Shown one piece after another: positions 6,681 to 8,209 of a stretch of 8,209 bases of DNA (position 1 is the stretch's first letter; every line of letters begins with the position of its first letter). Source of the stretch: MVRV01 sp964469905 (GTDB lineage Bacteria; Desulfobacterota; Syntrophia; Syntrophales; Smithellaceae); assembly GCA_964469905.1 (NCBI GenBank), contig CAYXZW010000084.1:1-8209 (forward strand), written 5' to 3'. The position numbers were made by a program, and so were the translations under genes. A model generated the notes under the pieces. The model was not told where the DNA came from. It worked only from the letters and a program-made list of their open reading frames with translations, and searched no databases.

Positions 6681-6684
6681 AATT

Positions 6685-8209
6685 ATGAAAAAAGCGAAAC
6701 CAATCACGGCAGCAGAAAGAAATTATGTAATAGAAAAAGAAAAGTTTGTTCCTGTATCGGAATATTACGGCGAAGATACATTTAACCACAAGATAATGAA
6801 AGAAAAGCTTCCTAAGGACGCCTTCAAAAAAATTATGGAAGCAGTTAATGAAGATAAAACTCTCGATCTGGCTACAGCGGATATCGTCGCTCATGCAATG
6901 AAAGAATGGGCTCTGGAAAAAGGAGCGACGCACTTCGCCCACTGGTTCCAGCCGATGACCGGAACGACTGCGGAAAAACACGATGCTTTTGTTGATCCAG
7001 TTGGTATAGGGGAAGTTATGGAGAGATTTTCCGGCAAGCAGCTCGTCCAAGGCGAACCGGATGCCTCCAGTTTCCCGAGCGGGGGCATTCGGGCAACTTT
7101 CGAAGCCCGGGGATACACAGCCTGGGATATATCATCGCCGGCCTTTATTCGCCGCAACGGCATTTCAACTACTTTGTGTATTCCCACGGCCTTCATTTCT
7201 TTTACAGGTGAAGCTCTCGACAAAAAGACGCCGCTGCTCAGATCGAACAAGGCCGTAAGTAAAAGCGCCGTGAATATGTTGAAAATTCTCGGCAATAAAA
7301 CTGTAAAAAAGGTTTTCTCCAACCTGGGTCCCGAGCAGGAATATTTTCTGATTGATATGGATTATTTTTACAAGCGTCAGGACCTGTTACTGGGCGGAAG
7401 GGCTGTGGTTGGTGCACCGCCGGCCAAAGGCCAGGAACTGGAAGATCAATATTTCGGCAGCATCAAGGAGAGAATCTCCTCCTACATGCATGATGTGGAA
7501 GAGGAACTATTTAAACTGGGCGTTCCGGCAAAAACACGTCATAATGAAGTTGCTCCGAGCCAATTTGAGATAGCTCCCGTATATGAAGAGGCCAATCTGG
7601 CCGTTGACCATAACCAGATAGTTATGGATACATTGAAGTCGGTAGCAAAAAAACATAATCTCGCCTGCCTGCTGCATGAAAAACCCTTTGCCAAAATCAA
7701 CGGTTCCGGCAAGCACGTCAACTGGTCGCTGGCCGACAACAATGGCAACAACCTGCTTAATCCGGGCAAAACTCCCCACGACAGCATTCAGTTCCTGGTG
7801 TTTTTAATTGCCACCATCCGCGCTGTCTTTAAAAATGCCGACATCCTGCGGGCAGCGGTTGCGACTTATGCCAATGACCACAGGCTGGGCGCTAATGAAG
7901 CCCCCCCCGCCATTATATCAGTCTTCCTCGGCGAGCAGCTGTGCAATATATTGACAAATATTGAAAAGGGAATAGTTACTAAAGCAACCAATGCGGAAAT
8001 CATCGACTTGGGTATTTCATCGCTGCCCATCGTCAGCAAAGACAATTCCGACCGCAATCGAACATCGCCGTTTGCCTTCACCGGCAACAAATTTGAATTC
8101 CGGGCCGTTGGTTCCTCGCAATCCATTTCTTTCCCGGCTACGGTATTGAACACAATTGTTGCCGAAAGCCTGGATTATCTGGCCGAAAAAATTCAAGCCA
8201 AATCCGGCA
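6685..8209 (+). CDS. glnN: Glutamine synthetase type III (GlnN), 3' end cut by window edge
   Basis: The reading frame is open from ATG 6685 to the right edge and gives 508 complete codons. Type III enzymes are about 700 residues long, so roughly the last quarter is missing. The enzyme makes glutamine from glutamate, ammonia and ATP in the cytoplasm. Type III features appear in order: HFAHWFQPMTGTTAEKHDAF (83-102), FPSGGIRATFEARGYTAWD (130-148), GPEQEYFLID (215-224, metal-binding Glu217 and Glu219), NEVAPSQFEIAP (287-298), KINGSGKHVNWSL (337-349) and the DRNRTSPFAFTGNKFEFR segment (456-473). These differ from the shorter GlnA types I and II. It is transcribed divergently from the glutamate synthase genes, with its own sigma-54-type promoter, a leader of about 117 nt and a strong GGAGG. 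A run of eight Cs (7901-7908) codes Ala-Pro-Pro-Ala; the frame is intact there. Confidence 0.96.
   Translation, partial: MKKAKPITAAERNYVIEKEKFVPVSEYYGEDTFNHKIMKEKLPKDAFKKIMEAVNEDKTLDLATADIVAHAMKEWALEKGATHFAHWFQPMTGTTAEKHDAFVDPVGIGEVMERFSGKQLVQGEPDASSFPSGGIRATFEARGYTAWDISSPAFIRRNGISTTLCIPTAFISFTGEALDKKTPLLRSNKAVSKSAVNMLKILGNKTVKKVFSNLGPEQEYFLIDMDYFYKRQDLLLGGRAVVGAPPAKGQELEDQYFGSIKERISSYMHDVEEELFKLGVPAKTRHNEVAPSQFEIAPVYEEANLAVDHNQIVMDTLKSVAKKHNLACLLHEKPFAKINGSGKHVNWSLADNNGNNLLNPGKTPHDSIQFLVFLIATIRAVFKNADILRAAVATYANDHRLGANEAPPAIISVFLGEQLCNILTNIEKGIVTKATNAEIIDLGISSLPIVSKDNSDRNRTSPFAFTGNKFEFRAVGSSQSISFPATVLNTIVAESLDYLAEKIQAKSG

Larger units (their letters stand above)
6014..6684. other. Divergent regulatory region between glutamate synthase run and glnN
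   Basis: No convincing protein-coding or RNA gene lies in these 671 bp. The DNA is clearly richer in A+T than the flanking genes. It holds two outward-facing sigma-54 promoter candidates (6094-6110 minus, 6542-6557 plus), a 7-4-7 palindrome (6276-6293), a 12-bp palindrome (6222-6233), a 7-bp inverted repeat with a long spacer (6395-6430) and a leader hairpin before glnN (6633-6672). The length and content fit a nitrogen-controlled divergent promoter region with activator sites between the promoters. Confidence 0.75.

Noticed and set aside
6622..7322. Two minus-strand open frames (6622-7050 and 6891-7322)
   Set aside because: Both run opposite glnN, whose plus-strand frame carries type III glutamine synthetase motifs throughout this stretch. 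The products show no domain.

Overview
The window reads as an ammonium-assimilation (GS-GOGAT) divergon from an anaerobic bacterium. The split, ferredoxin-rich glutamate synthase genes, the type III glutamine synthetase, the two sigma-54-type promoters, the AT-rich intergenic DNA and the GGCTGAA heptad repeats point to a deltaproteobacterium-like anaerobe (Desulfobacterota, perhaps a Syntrophales-type syntroph). That placement is an inference from gene style, not a phylogeny.

Layout. The minus strand holds a four-gene run read from right to left. It starts with a FAD-linked oxidase fused to a two-cluster ferredoxin domain (6013-4163). Next comes a divergent glutamate-synthase-like protein with two N-terminal [4Fe-4S] sites but without most FMN/substrate motifs and without the 3Fe-4S cysteines (4064-2655). 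It overlaps by 4 bp the intact archaeal-type FMN glutamate synthase subunit (2658-1177). The run ends with a class II glutamine amidotransferase subunit (1079 to the left edge, 3' end missing). The two larger gaps in this run (4065-4162 and 1080-1176) are nearly equal in length. Each holds an inverted array of a GGCTGAA-like heptad that can form a hairpin just upstream of the next ribosome binding site. On the plus strand, the right 1.5 kb is the first 508 codons of type III glutamine synthetase (glnN, 3' end missing).

Regulation. The 671-bp gap between the two divergent units (6014-6684) carries a good sigma-54 -24/-12 promoter for each direction. Between them lies a perfect 7-4-7 palindrome at 6276-6293, a candidate shared activator site, along with two further palindromes. 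A hairpin sits just before the glnN ribosome binding site.

How the genes work together. GlnN makes glutamine from glutamate and ammonia. The amidotransferase subunit releases ammonia from glutamine, and the FMN subunit uses it to convert 2-oxoglutarate to glutamate. No GltD-type NADPH subunit and no GXGXG subunit are visible; these could lie beyond the left edge. The co-transcribed FAD/Fe-S oxidase and the degenerate Fe-S paralog are therefore candidate electron-delivery partners, which is the most unusual proposal from this window.
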